A stretch of DNA of 64,000 nt from Paenibacillus brevis (GTDB lineage Bacteria > Bacillota > Bacilli > Paenibacillales > Paenibacillaceae), in NCBI RefSeq assembly GCF_018919145.1, contig NZ_JAHLQJ010000014.1, forward strand, positions 62,001 through 126,000, given 5' to 3'. Shown here in pieces: positions 52,035 through 61,177 of the stretch. The translations under genes were made by a program, and so were the position numbers. Each line of letters starts with the position of its first letter. Positions within the stretch are counted from its first letter, which is position 1. The notes under the pieces were generated by a model, which searched no databases, was not told the DNA's origin, and saw nothing but the letters and a program-made list of their open reading frames with translations.

Positions 52035-52931
52035 TTATTCCATGAAATCCTTCAACCGCTTGCTGCGGCTTGGGTGTCTAAGCTTACGCAGAGCCTTTGC
52101 TTCAATCTGCCGGATTCGTTCTCTCGTGACTCCGAACTCCTTTCCAACTTCCTCCAGGGTCCGGGTTCTGCCATCATCCATACCGAAGCGGAGACGAAGA
52201 ACATTCTCTTCCCGCTCGGTCAGCGTATCAAGCACTTCCTCCAGCTGTTCCTTCAATAACTCATAAGCCGCCGCTTCCGCAGGAGCAGGAGCATCGTGAT
52301 CCTCAATAAAATCACCAAGATTTGAGTCATTTTCTTCACCGATTGGAGTCTCAAGCGAGACCGGCTCCTGGGCGATCTTCATAATCTCCCGAACCTTCTC
52401 CGGTGTCAGATCCATCTCTTGCGCGATTTCTTCCGGTGTAGGTTCGCGGCCGATCTCTTGCAGCAGCTGTCTGGATACCCGGATCAGCTTATTGATCGTC
52501 TCCACCATATGCACCGGAATCCGGATCGTTCTCGCTTGGTCGGCAATTGCTCTTGTAATCGCTTGGCGAATCCACCAGGTGGCATACGTACTGAATTTAA
52601 AACCCTTGGAATAATCGAACTTTTCGACAGCCTTAATTAAGCCCATATTGCCTTCCTGAATCAGATCAAGGAATACCATTCCCCGACCGACATAGCGACG
52701 GGCAATACTAACTACAAGTCGTAGGTTTGCTTCGGCCAGACGCCGTTTGGCTTCCTCATCACCTTGCTCGATCCGCTGAGCCAATTGAATTTCTTCATCG
52801 GCGGACAGAAGCGGAACTCGTCCGATCTCCTTCAAATACATCCGCACCGGATCATCAATTTTCACGCCCGGAGGCAATGACAGGTCATCCGTAAAATCAA
52901 GTTCATGGTTCTTGGTCAAGTCTTCTGTCAT
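52035..52931 (-). CDS. SigA-like sigma factor lacking region 1.1
   Basis: Sigma-70 factor of 298 residues. It starts shortly before region 1.2 ([30 protein letters not shown]). Region 2 follows ([39 protein letters not shown]), then region 3 and region 4.2 ([30 protein letters not shown]). Typical Firmicute SigA has about 370 residues with an N-terminal region 1.1. The core is nearly identical to SigA in recognisable motifs and is not beside dnaG, so this is a second, alternative primary-like factor. The start is fixed by the ATG at 52931 after GGTGGGGG. Confidence 0.93.
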   Translation of the reverse strand: MTEDLTKNHELDFTDDLSLPPGVKIDDPVRMYLKEIGRVPLLSADEEIQLAQRIEQGDEEAKRRLAEANLRLVVSIARRYVGRGMVFLDLIQEGNMGLIKAVEKFDYSKGFKFSTYATWWIRQAITRAIADQARTIRIPVHMVETINKLIRVSRQLLQEIGREPTPEEIAQEMDLTPEKVREIMKIAQEPVSLETPIGEENDSNLGDFIEDHDAPAPAEAAAYELLKEQLEEVLDTLTEREENVLRLRFGMDDGRTRTLEEVGKEFGVTRERIRQIEAKALRKLRHPSRSKRLKDFME

Positions 52932-53002
52932 GGTTACAGACCCCCACCCTAATATATGGAAAAATAAATGGCTGCTCTCTCTCTAACATCGATACACTTT
53001 AT

Positions 53003-53031
53003 TTGACAAATCGGCGGTATTATGCTAATAT
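53003..53031 (+). promoter_or_regulatory. Consensus promoter driving a short plus-strand unit
   Basis: TTGACA (53003-53008), 17-bp spacer, TAATAT (53026-53031). It points away from the sigma gene. No protein gene follows before a terminator 100 bp on. Confidence 0.85.
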
Positions 53032-53037
53032 ATAACC

Positions 53038-53156
53038 AATATTGGGTTAAAAATATATGTTTTGACTATCCGTCATTGTAGCATATCTTAATATTTTTAA
53101 CAAGGATAATTTCTGTCATTTTATGTAGCGTCGACACGTGCTGTTGACGCTTTTTT
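53038..53156 (+). ncRNA. Probable small RNA of about 115 nt
   Basis: The unit runs from the expected start near 53038 to a perfect terminator. The stem is GCGTCGACA / TGTTGACGC (53128-53150), followed by TTTTTT. The transcript is AU-rich with CCAATATTGG near its 5' end and no reading frame of length with a ribosome site. It lies between the sigma factor and the aldolase gene, oriented away from the sigma factor. Target and family unknown. Confidence 0.6.
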
Positions 53157-53599
53157 CATGTTTTTTTCCTTATTCCGCCATTCTCGACATATTACGTCTT
53201 TCTTCTAAACAAGTGAATCGTTAAGAGATTACAAAGAATCACCGATTACCTAAAATCTTTCGATCTCTGACTAACGAAATCCTTCTTTTGAGAAGAACTT
53301 TATTTGTCCCCGGATTAACCCGCTTCTTGATACTGTTGACCAGCCTGATCAAAGTATCCTTCATCTTTGGTGAAGCTATGCAAATTTCTTGGTTAAGGAT
53401 GAAATTCGGCTCATTGCGAAGCAAATAAAGGCACTTGTCTCGCCGGGTGAACGTCCGTACGTAAGACAGGGCATAACTTCCAGACACGCGATCGGTATGC
53501 ATTCCGTTCGTGCGAAAAGCGGATCGACCGAGTTGCTATGCGCACTTTGCCCAAGGCTTGCGCGCATATCCTGCTGACATGCCACAGGCGGCAAGCTTA
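53157..53599. other. Gene-poor stretch with a doubtful 87-codon minus-strand frame
   Basis: A minus-strand frame at 53239-53502 (MHTDRVSGSYALSYVRTFTR onward, ending basic KRRISLVRDRKILGNR) has no convincing ribosome site, and a 62-codon plus-strand frame overlaps it. Neither resembles a family I know. The sequence may be a decayed gene or element. I assign no function. Confidence 0.3.
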
Positions 53600-53660
53600 T
53601 TCCAATCAAAGAAATCCGCGAACAACAGCGATCGTAGCAACTCTTCACACGTTGCCCCTC
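53600..53660 (+). repeat. MITE fragment E
   Basis: CCAATCAAAGAAATCCGCG, then AACAACAGCGATCGTAGC and CTTCACACGTTGCCCC match the right half of copies B and C. Terminal repeats are absent on both sides, so this is a truncated remnant. Confidence 0.7.
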
Positions 53661-53804
53661 TAACTCGCCTCTGATATTTAACTATCCTTTGCTATTGCGC
53701 CTTTTCCCGTAAATGTGCAACATTACTCCCCAACGAATGAGCATGAGCATAATCAATCTGGTCATGTAGAGCGAGTGAAGCTCGAAGCAAAACCGGAATG
53801 CCAG

Positions 53805-54455
53805 TCAGACAAGCGAGGGTCCATAGGACTTGACGGCCCGAACCAGATCCTTAGCATTTTGCGCAATCCGCTCATAGCGTCCTTCCCTCACAAGCGCAGG
53901 GTTCACCAGATACCCGCCTATGCCGACTGCAACGGCTCCAGCAGCGAGAAATTCGCGAATATTATCCATTCGTACTCCTCCCGTCGCCAGCATCGGGATA
54001 TGATCCAGCGGAGCACGTATTTCCTTTAAATAGCCCACGCCTAATGTAGCCATCGGAAAAATCTTCACCGCGGTTGCGCCGCCTTTCCACGCTCGGATAA
54101 TTTCGGTTGGAGTCATTGCCCCCGGAAAAACGGATAGACCCCGGCTTAATGCATACTCGACAACGGATTCATCCAGATTCGGGGAGACTAGATATTCGGC
54201 GCCGGCAGAGGCCGCTTCCTGAGCTGTCTTAAGATCCAGCACGGTGCCGGCCCCGATTCGCATTCGCTCTCCGAATTGCTCTCTCCAGTCTGAGATCATC
54301 CGGGTTGCTCCCTCCGTATTCATCGTGACCTCTGTAAACACAATTCCGCCTTCGCAAAGAGCATGAGCGATTTGATTAGCTCTCTCCTTGGGAATACCGC
54401 GCAAAATAGCTACAATCCTCTCCTCTTTTAGTTGATCCAGCAAATTCTTTGACAT
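53805..54455 (-). CDS. eda: KDPG/KHG aldolase
   Basis: Class I aldolase (2-dehydro-3-deoxyphosphogluconate / 4-hydroxy-2-oxoglutarate aldolase) of 216 residues. The Schiff-base lysine lies in ATAVKIFPMATLG near residue 134, and the catalytic glutamate in FTEVTMNTEGA. Phosphate site: LATGGVRMDN and GIGGYLVNP. It stands alone, without edd or kdgK, which are the usual partners for uronate or Entner-Doudoroff flux. Confidence 0.93.
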   Translation of the reverse strand: MSKNLLDQLKEERIVAILRGIPKERANQIAHALCEGGIVFTEVTMNTEGATRMISDWREQFGERMRIGAGTVLDLKTAQEAASAGAEYLVSPNLDESVVEYALSRGLSVFPGAMTPTEIIRAWKGGATAVKIFPMATLGVGYLKEIRAPLDHIPMLATGGVRMDNIREFLAAGAVAVGIGGYLVNPALVREGRYERIAQNAKDLVRAVKSYGPSLV

Positions 54456-54590
54456 AAGATTCTCCTCCTCGGTTCAAAGCATCCTGAATTCTGGACATGG
54501 TATACTCTGGCGATATGACATGGGCATTTCGTTTCTTTATAATAGAGAATGAAATCAGAACTACATTTGCCAATAAAGGAGTAATGAAGG

Positions 54591-55286
54591 ATGAAGATTA
54601 CCTATCTTGGGCATTCCACGGTTCATATCGATACCGGAGATTACAAGCTTCTGATCGACCCCTTCATCACAGGTAACCCATCAAGCAGCGGCAAGGCCGA
54701 TTCGATTCAAGCCGATTATATCCTGCTGACTCACGCGCATTCCGACCATATTGGAGATGCAGAGCCGATTGCACGGAGAACCGGTGCTGAAATTGTCGCG
54801 ATCGTCGAACTAGCCCATTATTTTGCTAAAAAAGAGCTAAAGACATCGGGTCTGAATCTGGGCGGAAGCTTCCCGTTTCCCTTTGGCCGGCTCCGCCTTA
54901 CGCCAGCGCTTCACACCTCCTCCATCGAAGTAGAGGGAACCAACATCTATATGGGTGTCCCGGCAGGAATTGTCCTTGAGTTGGACGGGCTTACAATTTA
55001 TCACGCCGGGGATACCGCCTTGTTCAGTGATATGAAGCTCATCGGCGAACGAAGCCGTATTGATCTCGCTTTTCTGCCAATCGGGGATTACTTCACTATG
55101 GGGCCTGAAGACGCCCTGACGGCTGCCAAGTGGCTGCAGGCACGACATGTCGTTCCAATTCACTATAATACCTTCGGGCTGATTCAACAGGATGGCGATC
55201 TGTTCGTTAGAACCTTGAAGGAATCAGGCATTCAAGGCCGGGCTCTCATGCCGGGAGAATTTATTCAATCCTCCGAGCTTGGTTGA
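54591..55286 (+). CDS. Metal-dependent hydrolase, UPF0173/YtkL family
   Basis: Metallo-beta-lactamase-fold hydrolase of 231 residues. Metal ligands: THAHSDHIGD, the histidine in LTPALHTSS, the aspartate in YHAGDTALF and VVPIHYNTF. Close to B. subtilis YtkL in length and order. The ATG follows AAAGGAG. Biological substrate unknown. Confidence 0.93.
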   Translation: MKITYLGHSTVHIDTGDYKLLIDPFITGNPSSSGKADSIQADYILLTHAHSDHIGDAEPIARRTGAEIVAIVELAHYFAKKELKTSGLNLGGSFPFPFGRLRLTPALHTSSIEVEGTNIYMGVPAGIVLELDGLTIYHAGDTALFSDMKLIGERSRIDLAFLPIGDYFTMGPEDALTAAKWLQARHVVPIHYNTFGLIQQDGDLFVRTLKESGIQGRALMPGEFIQSSELG

Positions 55287-55307
55287 TTCCCTAACCATGA
55301 TAGACGT

Positions 55308-55338
55308 AAAGAGCTTATCTTAATCGATAAGCTCTTTT
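55308..55338 (+). terminator. Terminator after the YtkL-like gene
   Basis: Stem AAAGAGCTTATC / GATAAGCTCTTT followed by T. It overlaps the stop codon of the convergent MFS gene. Confidence 0.82.
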
Positions 55339-56540
55339 CCTTTGGTCTCGGTTCCCAGCCATAATACAGCCGCAGCTCCGATTAAAATCGTTACGAAGAA
55401 AATCCAGAATATGGACCCGATCTGTACTTGTCTTGCTACGAGCATCCCTACCATGAACGGAGCGATAATTCCTCCAACCCGGCCGAACGAAGCGGCAAGG
55501 CCGACACCGGTAGAACGGACTGAAGTAGGATATAATTCTGGCGTATAAGCATACATGCCTCCCCATGCCCCCAGGTTAAAGAACGACAGGCACATCCCGG
55601 CTGCAATCAGCATGCCCTCGCTCGTGGCATTGCCGAACCAGGCCGCACTGACAGCGGTAAGAAGCAGATAGACAACCAATACAAATTTCCGGCCCAGCTT
55701 CTCAATCAAATAAGCTGCGGTGAAATATCCGGGGAGTTGAGCCAGCGTCATAATCAGGACGTACTCAAAGCTTTTGACTAGACTGAAACCCTTCAGCCCC
55801 ATAACCGTTGGCAGCCACAAAAACATGCCATAGTAGGAGAAAACCACAGTAAACCAGAGAATCCACAGCATGATTGTAGATTTGCGGTGCGGCGACGCCC
55901 ATACGGACATAAACCGCTGACCCAGCGTAAGCTTCTCCGCACTCCGGACATAACGGGGAGGATCTTGAATCGATCTGCGTAAATACAGCGCATAGAGCGC
56001 GGGTACCGCACCAAGGATGAAGGCTGCCTGCCATCCGTACCTTGGAATCACAAAGTATGCGATCAAGGCCGACAAGATCCAGCCAGCAGCCCAGAAGCTC
56101 TCCAGCAGGACGACCGCACGGCCGCGCTCTTTTGCCGGAACAGATTCCGATACAAGTGTTGATGCGACCGGAAGTTCTCCACCAAGGCCAAATCCTGCTA
56201 CAAAACGCAGCAAGCACAATACGGTGAAACTGGTTGCCAAGGCCGATAATCCGCTGGCCACCGAGAAAATCAGGAGCGTCCACAGCAGAATTGCTTTCCG
56301 GCCATATTTGTCGGCGAGTATGCCGGATATGGCTGCCCCAACCGCCATACCTATCGAATTTATACTCGTGAATAGGCCTGTCTGCTCTGGCAAAAGGCTC
56401 CACTCGGCAGCCAGAGCCGCGATAATAAATGAGATCAGCCCAACATCCATCGCATCGAACATCCAGCTTAGTCCTGCACTAAATAGCAACTTTCTTTGTT
56501 TTGGCTTTGTCACGGCATCTGTCTTATCGTTCATATTCAT
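55320..56540 (-). CDS. MFS transporter, YceI/AAHS-like
   Basis: Twelve-helix permease of 406 residues in the sugar-porter/aromatic-acid group. Signature loops: AISGILADKYGRKAILLW between helices 2 and 3, GFGLGGELPVASTLVSESVPAKERGR, and PELYPTSVRSTGVGLAASFGRVGG. These resemble B. subtilis YceI (niacin permease NiaP). Start at 56540 after GGAGGCAG; ATG at 56555 lacks spacing. Substrate could be niacin or an aromatic acid. Confidence 0.87.
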   Translation of the reverse strand: MNMNDKTDAVTKPKQRKLLFSAGLSWMFDAMDVGLISFIIAALAAEWSLLPEQTGLFTSINSIGMAVGAAISGILADKYGRKAILLWTLLIFSVASGLSALATSFTVLCLLRFVAGFGLGGELPVASTLVSESVPAKERGRAVVLLESFWAAGWILSALIAYFVIPRYGWQAAFILGAVPALYALYLRRSIQDPPRYVRSAEKLTLGQRFMSVWASPHRKSTIMLWILWFTVVFSYYGMFLWLPTVMGLKGFSLVKSFEYVLIMTLAQLPGYFTAAYLIEKLGRKFVLVVYLLLTAVSAAWFGNATSEGMLIAAGMCLSFFNLGAWGGMYAYTPELYPTSVRSTGVGLAASFGRVGGIIAPFMVGMLVARQVQIGSIFWIFFVTILIGAAAVLWLGTETKGKELID

Positions 56541-56584
56541 TCCTGCTGCCTCCAATTAAAGGTCTGCCCATCTATTCTTCATGA

Positions 56585-57196
56585 TTATACTGTGCTTTTA
56601 CGATGTTCCCGATGCTTCATCAGACGCTGGCGAATAACAAACAAAGATAGCAACAAGATAAGAAACAACACGTAAGGGAAAATCAACTTGCGCAAATCCA
56701 TATCCGGAAATACGATTGAAGCACTTAAGATACCGAACAGCCAAATGCTAGACAGATTGCCTACTGCATTGGACCAGGTATAGGAAGTTGTCTTCAGCTT
56801 GGAGATCGCGGCCATGAAGGAGATCAGATTGTTAGGCATAATCGGAATCGTGCGCAAGAAAATCACGGCCCACACACCGTAACGCTCCAGACTTCGCTGC
56901 CATTTTTCGTATTTCTCCAGCTTGTACATCCATTTTTTGCTGAACCATTCTGTAAACGTCGTTTTACAAAGCCAATACACAATCATCCCCGCTACCGATC
57001 CGGCGAACCAGCTCGCCAGTAATCCCTGAGCCACACCAAGCGTTGAAATATGCAGCATTACAATGGTCGCAAAGGGGAACACGCCAAAAGTGCCCTGAAT
57101 CAAGGCTAGCGGCAATGTAATGGCAAGTATGCCGAATCCGCTGAGTTGGGTAGCATCCAGCAGCCATCCAGTTATCGATTCAATCCATTCATTCAA
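56585..57196 (-). CDS. TVP38/TMEM64-family (DedA-like) membrane protein
   Basis: Membrane protein of 203 residues with five or six helices. The family core is [42 protein letters not shown] and [22 protein letters not shown]. Members are lipid scramblase-like proteins of the SNARE-associated (VTT) group. It is the last gene of the ABM-GNAT-TVP38 operon; its start overlaps the GNAT gene by 4 nt. Confidence 0.9.
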   Translation of the reverse strand: MNEWIESITGWLLDATQLSGFGILAITLPLALIQGTFGVFPFATIVMLHISTLGVAQGLLASWFAGSVAGMIVYWLCKTTFTEWFSKKWMYKLEKYEKWQRSLERYGVWAVIFLRTIPIMPNNLISFMAAISKLKTTSYTWSNAVGNLSSIWLFGILSASIVFPDMDLRKLIFPYVLFLILLLSLFVIRQRLMKHREHRKSTV

Positions 57197-57738
57197 TGAA
57201 GCTCTTCTCCTATCTCGATATCCGAATCTATCCGGCGTCCCAAAATGACCAGATCTCGCTCAATTCCTTCCAGATTAGCAACGCGAGGTAAAAAAGCCCA
57301 CTCTTCAAAGCCGAACTTTCTGAGCAGCGCAAGGCTTGGTTCGTTATGGGCAAAGACAAAGCCTAACAGGGTAAGCACACCGATTCGCGGACAAAAGGCT
57401 ATCGCCTGCTCCATGAGTATTTTGCCTAAGCCCCTGGAGCGATAGGCCTCAGAAATATAAATGCTGATCTCGGCGGTTGCTAAATAAGCAGGCCGCCCAT
57501 AGAACGATTGAAAGCTGATCCAAGCCACAACCTTGTCTCCGGATTTCAGCACCCATAAAGGCCGGTGATCCGGTGAATGCTCCTTGAACCAGTTCACCCG
57601 GCTCTCCACGGACACCGGTTCAAGATCGGCTGTTACCATCCGTCCGGCAATGGTCTCGTTATAGATCGATACAATGTCCCCTAGGTCAGACAGAACGGCA
57701 TCCTGCAGGGTATAATCATTAATTTTTAATTTGTACAT
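57193..57738 (-). CDS. GNAT acetyltransferase, phosphinothricin-acetyltransferase-like
   Basis: Protein of 181 residues with the Pat-like opening [34 protein letters not shown]. The acetyl-CoA loop is [16 protein letters not shown] and the [21 protein letters not shown] ending is typical. The start at 57738 follows GGTGG and lies 20 nt inside the preceding monooxygenase gene. Likely acetylates an amine-bearing toxin or amino acid analogue. Confidence 0.87.
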   Translation of the reverse strand: MYKLKINDYTLQDAVLSDLGDIVSIYNETIAGRMVTADLEPVSVESRVNWFKEHSPDHRPLWVLKSGDKVVAWISFQSFYGRPAYLATAEISIYISEAYRSRGLGKILMEQAIAFCPRIGVLTLLGFVFAHNEPSLALLRKFGFEEWAFLPRVANLEGIERDLVILGRRIDSDIEIGEELH

Positions 57739-58012
57739 AGTGTTCCACCGTAGGGAAAGGGTCATAGAAATGATGCAGTAAGGCTTTCCACTCTTCATAT
57801 TGAGGTGATTTGCGGAAGCCTACTTCATGCGCGGTAATGGACTCCCATTTCACAAGCAATAAATATTTATCTTCTGTCTCGACACACTTATGTAGCTCAT
57901 GCGATAGATATCCGGGCATCTGTGAGATGATCTTCGATGCTTTGCGGAAATTACTCTCGAAATCATTTATCAAGCCTGGCTTAACCTGAAGCTGGGCTGC
58001 TTCCAGTATCAT
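57719..58012 (-). CDS. Antibiotic-biosynthesis-monooxygenase-fold protein
   Basis: Small 97-residue ABM domain protein ([45 protein letters not shown] and [11 protein letters not shown] segments). Dimeric ferredoxin-like beta barrel; members include heme-degrading and quinol monooxygenases. First gene of a three-gene operon. Catalytic residues for heme binding are not clear here. Confidence 0.88.
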   Translation of the reverse strand: MILEAAQLQVKPGLINDFESNFRKASKIISQMPGYLSHELHKCVETEDKYLLLVKWESITAHEVGFRKSPQYEEWKALLHHFYDPFPTVEHYVQIKN

Positions 58013-58078
58013 GCTTCATCCCCTCCGTTAATCGATTATAGCACGGACCTGCAACATTATGAACGATAAGCCATATGA

Positions 58079-58116
58079 AAAACCGCCAGACCGGCCTACT
58101 AAGGCCAGCTGACGGT
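58079..58116 (-). terminator. Terminator of the TrpXYZ-like ABC operon
   Basis: Stem CCGTCAGCTGGCC / GGCCGGTCTGGCGG followed by TTTTT on the minus strand. Confidence 0.83.
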
Positions 58117-58128
58117 CTCGACAGCAGA

Positions 58129-58923
58129 TTAACCAAGCACGACGCGGTCATCGGCCAGCTTGTGCCCGCTGATTCGCTCGAACTCGCCAAGCAAACGCTC
58201 GGTCGTCAGATCGGATTTTCGCTCTTCATTGAAATCCAGAATAATGCGCCCGCCGTCCATCATAATGAGACGGTTTCCGAGCCGGATTGCTTGCTCCATA
58301 TTGTGTGTCACCATCAATGTGGTCAGCTTCAGCTCTTCTACAATGGTTTGAGTCAAGCGCGTGACCAATTCGGCCCGTGCCGGATCCAGCGCAGCCGTGT
58401 GCTCGTCAAGCAGCAAAATTTGCGGCTCGGTAAAGGTCGCCATCAACAGGCTTAATGCCTGTCTTTCGCCGCCCGACAGCGTGCCGACCTTTGCCTTGAG
58501 ACGTTCTTCCAGTCCGATCCCCAGACGGCTAAGCTGCTGCCGGAACCAGACACGGCGGGCGGAGGTTACGCCGAACGAGAGTCCGCGCCTCTTGCCTCGC
58601 GCATATGCCATCGCGAGGTTCTCCTCAATAGTCATATGAGGCGCGGTTCCAGCCATCGGATCCTGAAATACACGGCCAATCCAGCGGCTTCTCTTATATT
58701 CGGGCAGATGACTGATTTCATTACCTTCGATCCGGATCTCGCCGGAATCAGGACGGAGTACGCCAGAGATCATATTCATCAGTGTAGATTTACCCGCACC
58801 GTTGCTTCCGATAACAGTCACAAAGTCGCCGGGCTGCAAGGTTAAATTTACATTAATCAATGCGGTTTTCTCATCGGGAGAACCAGGATTAAACAGCTTG
58901 GATACCTGATTGAGCTGCAGCAT
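58129..58923 (-). CDS. ABC transporter ATP-binding protein (TrpZ-like)
   Basis: ATPase of 264 residues: Walker A GSNGAGKSTLMN, signature LSGGERQALSLLMA, Walker B ILLLDEHTAALDP. The start at 58923 follows AGGAGGTGG and overlaps the permease stop (TGATG). The upstream ATG at 59007 lies inside the permease gene. It energises the import system of the next two genes. The DEH variant after Walker B, in place of DEP, is characteristic of this branch. Confidence 0.92.
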   Translation of the reverse strand: MLQLNQVSKLFNPGSPDEKTALINVNLTLQPGDFVTVIGSNGAGKSTLMNMISGVLRPDSGEIRIEGNEISHLPEYKRSRWIGRVFQDPMAGTAPHMTIEENLAMAYARGKRRGLSFGVTSARRVWFRQQLSRLGIGLEERLKAKVGTLSGGERQALSLLMATFTEPQILLLDEHTAALDPARAELVTRLTQTIVEELKLTTLMVTHNMEQAIRLGNRLIMMDGGRIILDFNEERKSDLTTERLLGEFERISGHKLADDRVVLG

Positions 58924-59837
58924 CAGAATCCACCTCCTGTCTGGCGGGCGCTGGTCATATCCGCCATTTCCTGTGTCCGCTTGCGTGCCAGGGCTTTCTG
59001 CTTCCACGATCTGTTAGCCGTCGGCACCACTAGAGCAACCACCACAATTACAGCAGTGATCAGCTTCAGATCCGTCGGCTCAAGCCAGTCGACTCTCAGG
59101 GCCAAGGCTACAACCACGCGGTATACAATCGAACCGACAATGACTGCTAGTGTAGCAATAAAGACGCTGCGAGCTCCGATAATCGCCTCTCCAATGATGA
59201 CCGAGGCAAGCCCGATCACAATCATCCCAATCCCCGACGAAATATCCGAGAAGCCGGTCTGCTGAGCAATTAAGGCACCCGAAAGGGCAACAAGTCCATT
59301 AGACAGGCTTAGCCCCAAAATAAGGGTGTAATCGGTGTGCATCCCCAAGCTGCGGATCATTCGCTGATTGTCGCCGGTCGCCCGAAGCGCCAAGCCGAGA
59401 TCTGTGTGGAAGAACCAGTCCAATGCCAGCTTGATCAGAATAACGATGAACGGCATCAGGATTAACGGGGATATGGAACCAAATGCAGTAGGCTCGCCAA
59501 GCAAGCTGACATTCGGCTTGCCCATGATCCGCATGTTAATGGAATACAGTGCAATCATCATCAAGATCCCCGAGAGCAGTCCGTTAATTTTGCCTTTAGT
59601 ATGAATAATTCCGGTCAGTGCGCCGGCAACCATGCCGCCGGCAAGCGCTGACAGTGTTGCGATCCAGGGCGACGTTCCGCTCGTAATCATTACCGCGGCA
59701 ATCGCACCTCCTGTGGTAAAGCTGCCGTCCACAGTCAAATCAGGGAAATCCAGAATGCGGAATGTAATATATACGCCAAGCGCCATCAAAGCATAAATCA
59801 ACCCGGATTCGAGCGCCCCAAGTAATGCAGTTGTCAT
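58923..59837 (-). CDS. ABC transporter permease (TrpY-like)
   Basis: Branched-chain-amino-acid-type permease (LivH/RbsC-like) of 304 residues with about eight helices. The sequence VYITFRILDFPDLTVDGSFTTGGAIAAVMI near residue 20 and GLALRATGDNQRMIRSLGMHTDYTLILGLSLSNGLVALSGA are diagnostic of the group serving PF04392 binding proteins. It is 35 bp behind the binding protein gene. Confidence 0.92.
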   Translation of the reverse strand: MTTALLGALESGLIYALMALGVYITFRILDFPDLTVDGSFTTGGAIAAVMITSGTSPWIATLSALAGGMVAGALTGIIHTKGKINGLLSGILMMIALYSINMRIMGKPNVSLLGEPTAFGSISPLILMPFIVILIKLALDWFFHTDLGLALRATGDNQRMIRSLGMHTDYTLILGLSLSNGLVALSGALIAQQTGFSDISSGIGMIVIGLASVIIGEAIIGARSVFIATLAVIVGSIVYRVVVALALRVDWLEPTDLKLITAVIVVVALVVPTANRSWKQKALARKRTQEMADMTSARQTGGGF

Positions 59838-59871
59838 GATGAATCTACCTCCAGGCGAGTATGACCTTCGT

Positions 59872-60918
59872 CTACTCGATCAGATTGTTCTCCTTGTCAA
59901 GCACTTGTTCCTTCATCGCATCGGTCACTTCAATGCCCTGCTCCGCAGCTGCGCTGAGGTTCAGGATGAAGTCCAGCTTGTCAGGAACTGTAACCTGCAA
60001 ATCACCAACATTTTTGCCGTTTTTGAGCACTTCCACGGCCATCTGACCAACCTGGTATCCATGATCATAATATTTGAATCCAACGGTAGCGAAGGCGCCC
60101 TTCTCTACGGTATCCCGATCTGCGGAGAAGAATGGAATGTCATGCTCATTTGCCGTCTGGATAATCGTATTTACCGCCTCGACTACCGTGTTATCCAGCG
60201 TGATGTAAATTGCGTCAACCCGGCCTACCAGAGATTCAGCAGCCTGCTTCACTTCAGAGGTATTGGTTACTGTTGCCTTAACCAAGGAAATGCCCCGTTC
60301 TTTCAATGCCTCTTCAGCAATCTTGCTCATCACGACCGCATTCGGTTCGCCCTCATTGAGAACAATGCCAACATCCTTTACATCTCCAAAATGATCGGCA
60401 ATAAAGTTCATCAGCTTCTTGATCGCTTCAGGGTTCGTATCCGATGCCCCCGAAATATTGCCGCCCGGATGCTCCAGATCACTGACCAGCTTGGCGTCAA
60501 GCGGGTCTGTAACCGCAGCGAACAGAATCGGAGAATCCTTCACCTGACCTGCTACTGCAATCGCTGGCGGGGTAGCAATAGCCAATACAAGATCGTATTT
60601 TCCCCCGGCGATTTTTTGCGCAATTGACATGTTATTTGCAGAATCCGCTTGGGCATTGTTATAATCCAGCGTCAAATTTTCCTTCTCTACAATCCCGGCA
60701 TCCTTGAGCGCCGCCAAGAATCCTTCGCGCGTGGCATCCAGTGAGGGATGCTCCACATATTGGGAGATAGCGATCTTGTAACTGTCCTTGCCTGCGGCAG
60801 AGGAAGAATTCCCGCCGGAATTCGCCGTGCCGGCTGTATTATTGTTCCCGCATCCTACCACTCCAAAGATCAATGCTGCTGTTGTCATTGCTAAAATGGC
60901 TGATTTCTTTAAATTCAT
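59872..60918 (-). CDS. ABC substrate-binding lipoprotein, PF04392 (TrpX-like)
   Basis: Lipoprotein of 348 residues with signal peptide ending VVGC (lipobox at residue 23) and a Gly/Ser/Asn linker. The periplasmic-binding-type fold shows KIAISQYVEHPSLDATREGFLAALKDAG and FAAVTDPLDAKLVSDLEHPGGNISGASD, typical of the ABC_sub_bind family. In streptococci relatives (TrpXYZ) are linked to tryptophan uptake, but no T-box or trp attenuator was seen here, so the ligand stays open. Confidence 0.92.
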   Translation of the reverse strand: MNLKKSAILAMTTAALIFGVVGCGNNNTAGTANSGGNSSSAAGKDSYKIAISQYVEHPSLDATREGFLAALKDAGIVEKENLTLDYNNAQADSANNMSIAQKIAGGKYDLVLAIATPPAIAVAGQVKDSPILFAAVTDPLDAKLVSDLEHPGGNISGASDTNPEAIKKLMNFIADHFGDVKDVGIVLNEGEPNAVVMSKIAEEALKERGISLVKATVTNTSEVKQAAESLVGRVDAIYITLDNTVVEAVNTIIQTANEHDIPFFSADRDTVEKGAFATVGFKYYDHGYQVGQMAVEVLKNGKNVGDLQVTVPDKLDFILNLSAAAEQGIEVTDAMKEQVLDKENNLIE

Positions 60919-61008
60919 TTGTCATAACCCCTCTCATCTGCTCATTAAATTCATCCCACGAAAGCATAGTCTCATTGACGCTTTTATGGATAAAAGTATT
61001 AAAGTAAA

Positions 61009-61037
61009 ATATGATTACTATATTAAATGGTGGTCAA
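61009..61037 (-). promoter_or_regulatory. Promoter of the TrpXYZ-like operon
   Basis: TTGACC (61037-61032) and TCATAT (61014-61009) on the minus strand with 17-bp spacing. About 85 nt of leader precede the start codon at 60918, without obvious terminator hairpin. Confidence 0.6.
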
Positions 61038-61177
61038 TTATACGTCAATCTCTTTTCGGCAAAATACAGATCAATCCGGTTCATAAGCGATCCGCCGCTT
61101 TTTAAAATGTAGTATAATAGGAAAATCGTCATTATACTGAAACTTCACTGACTCTTTTCATGAAAGGATCATCATCT

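Noticed and set aside
53239..53577. Two opposed frames of 87 and 62 codons in the gene-poor stretch
   Set aside because: No ribosome sites, no recognisable family, and they overlap each other; kept only as a doubtful region.
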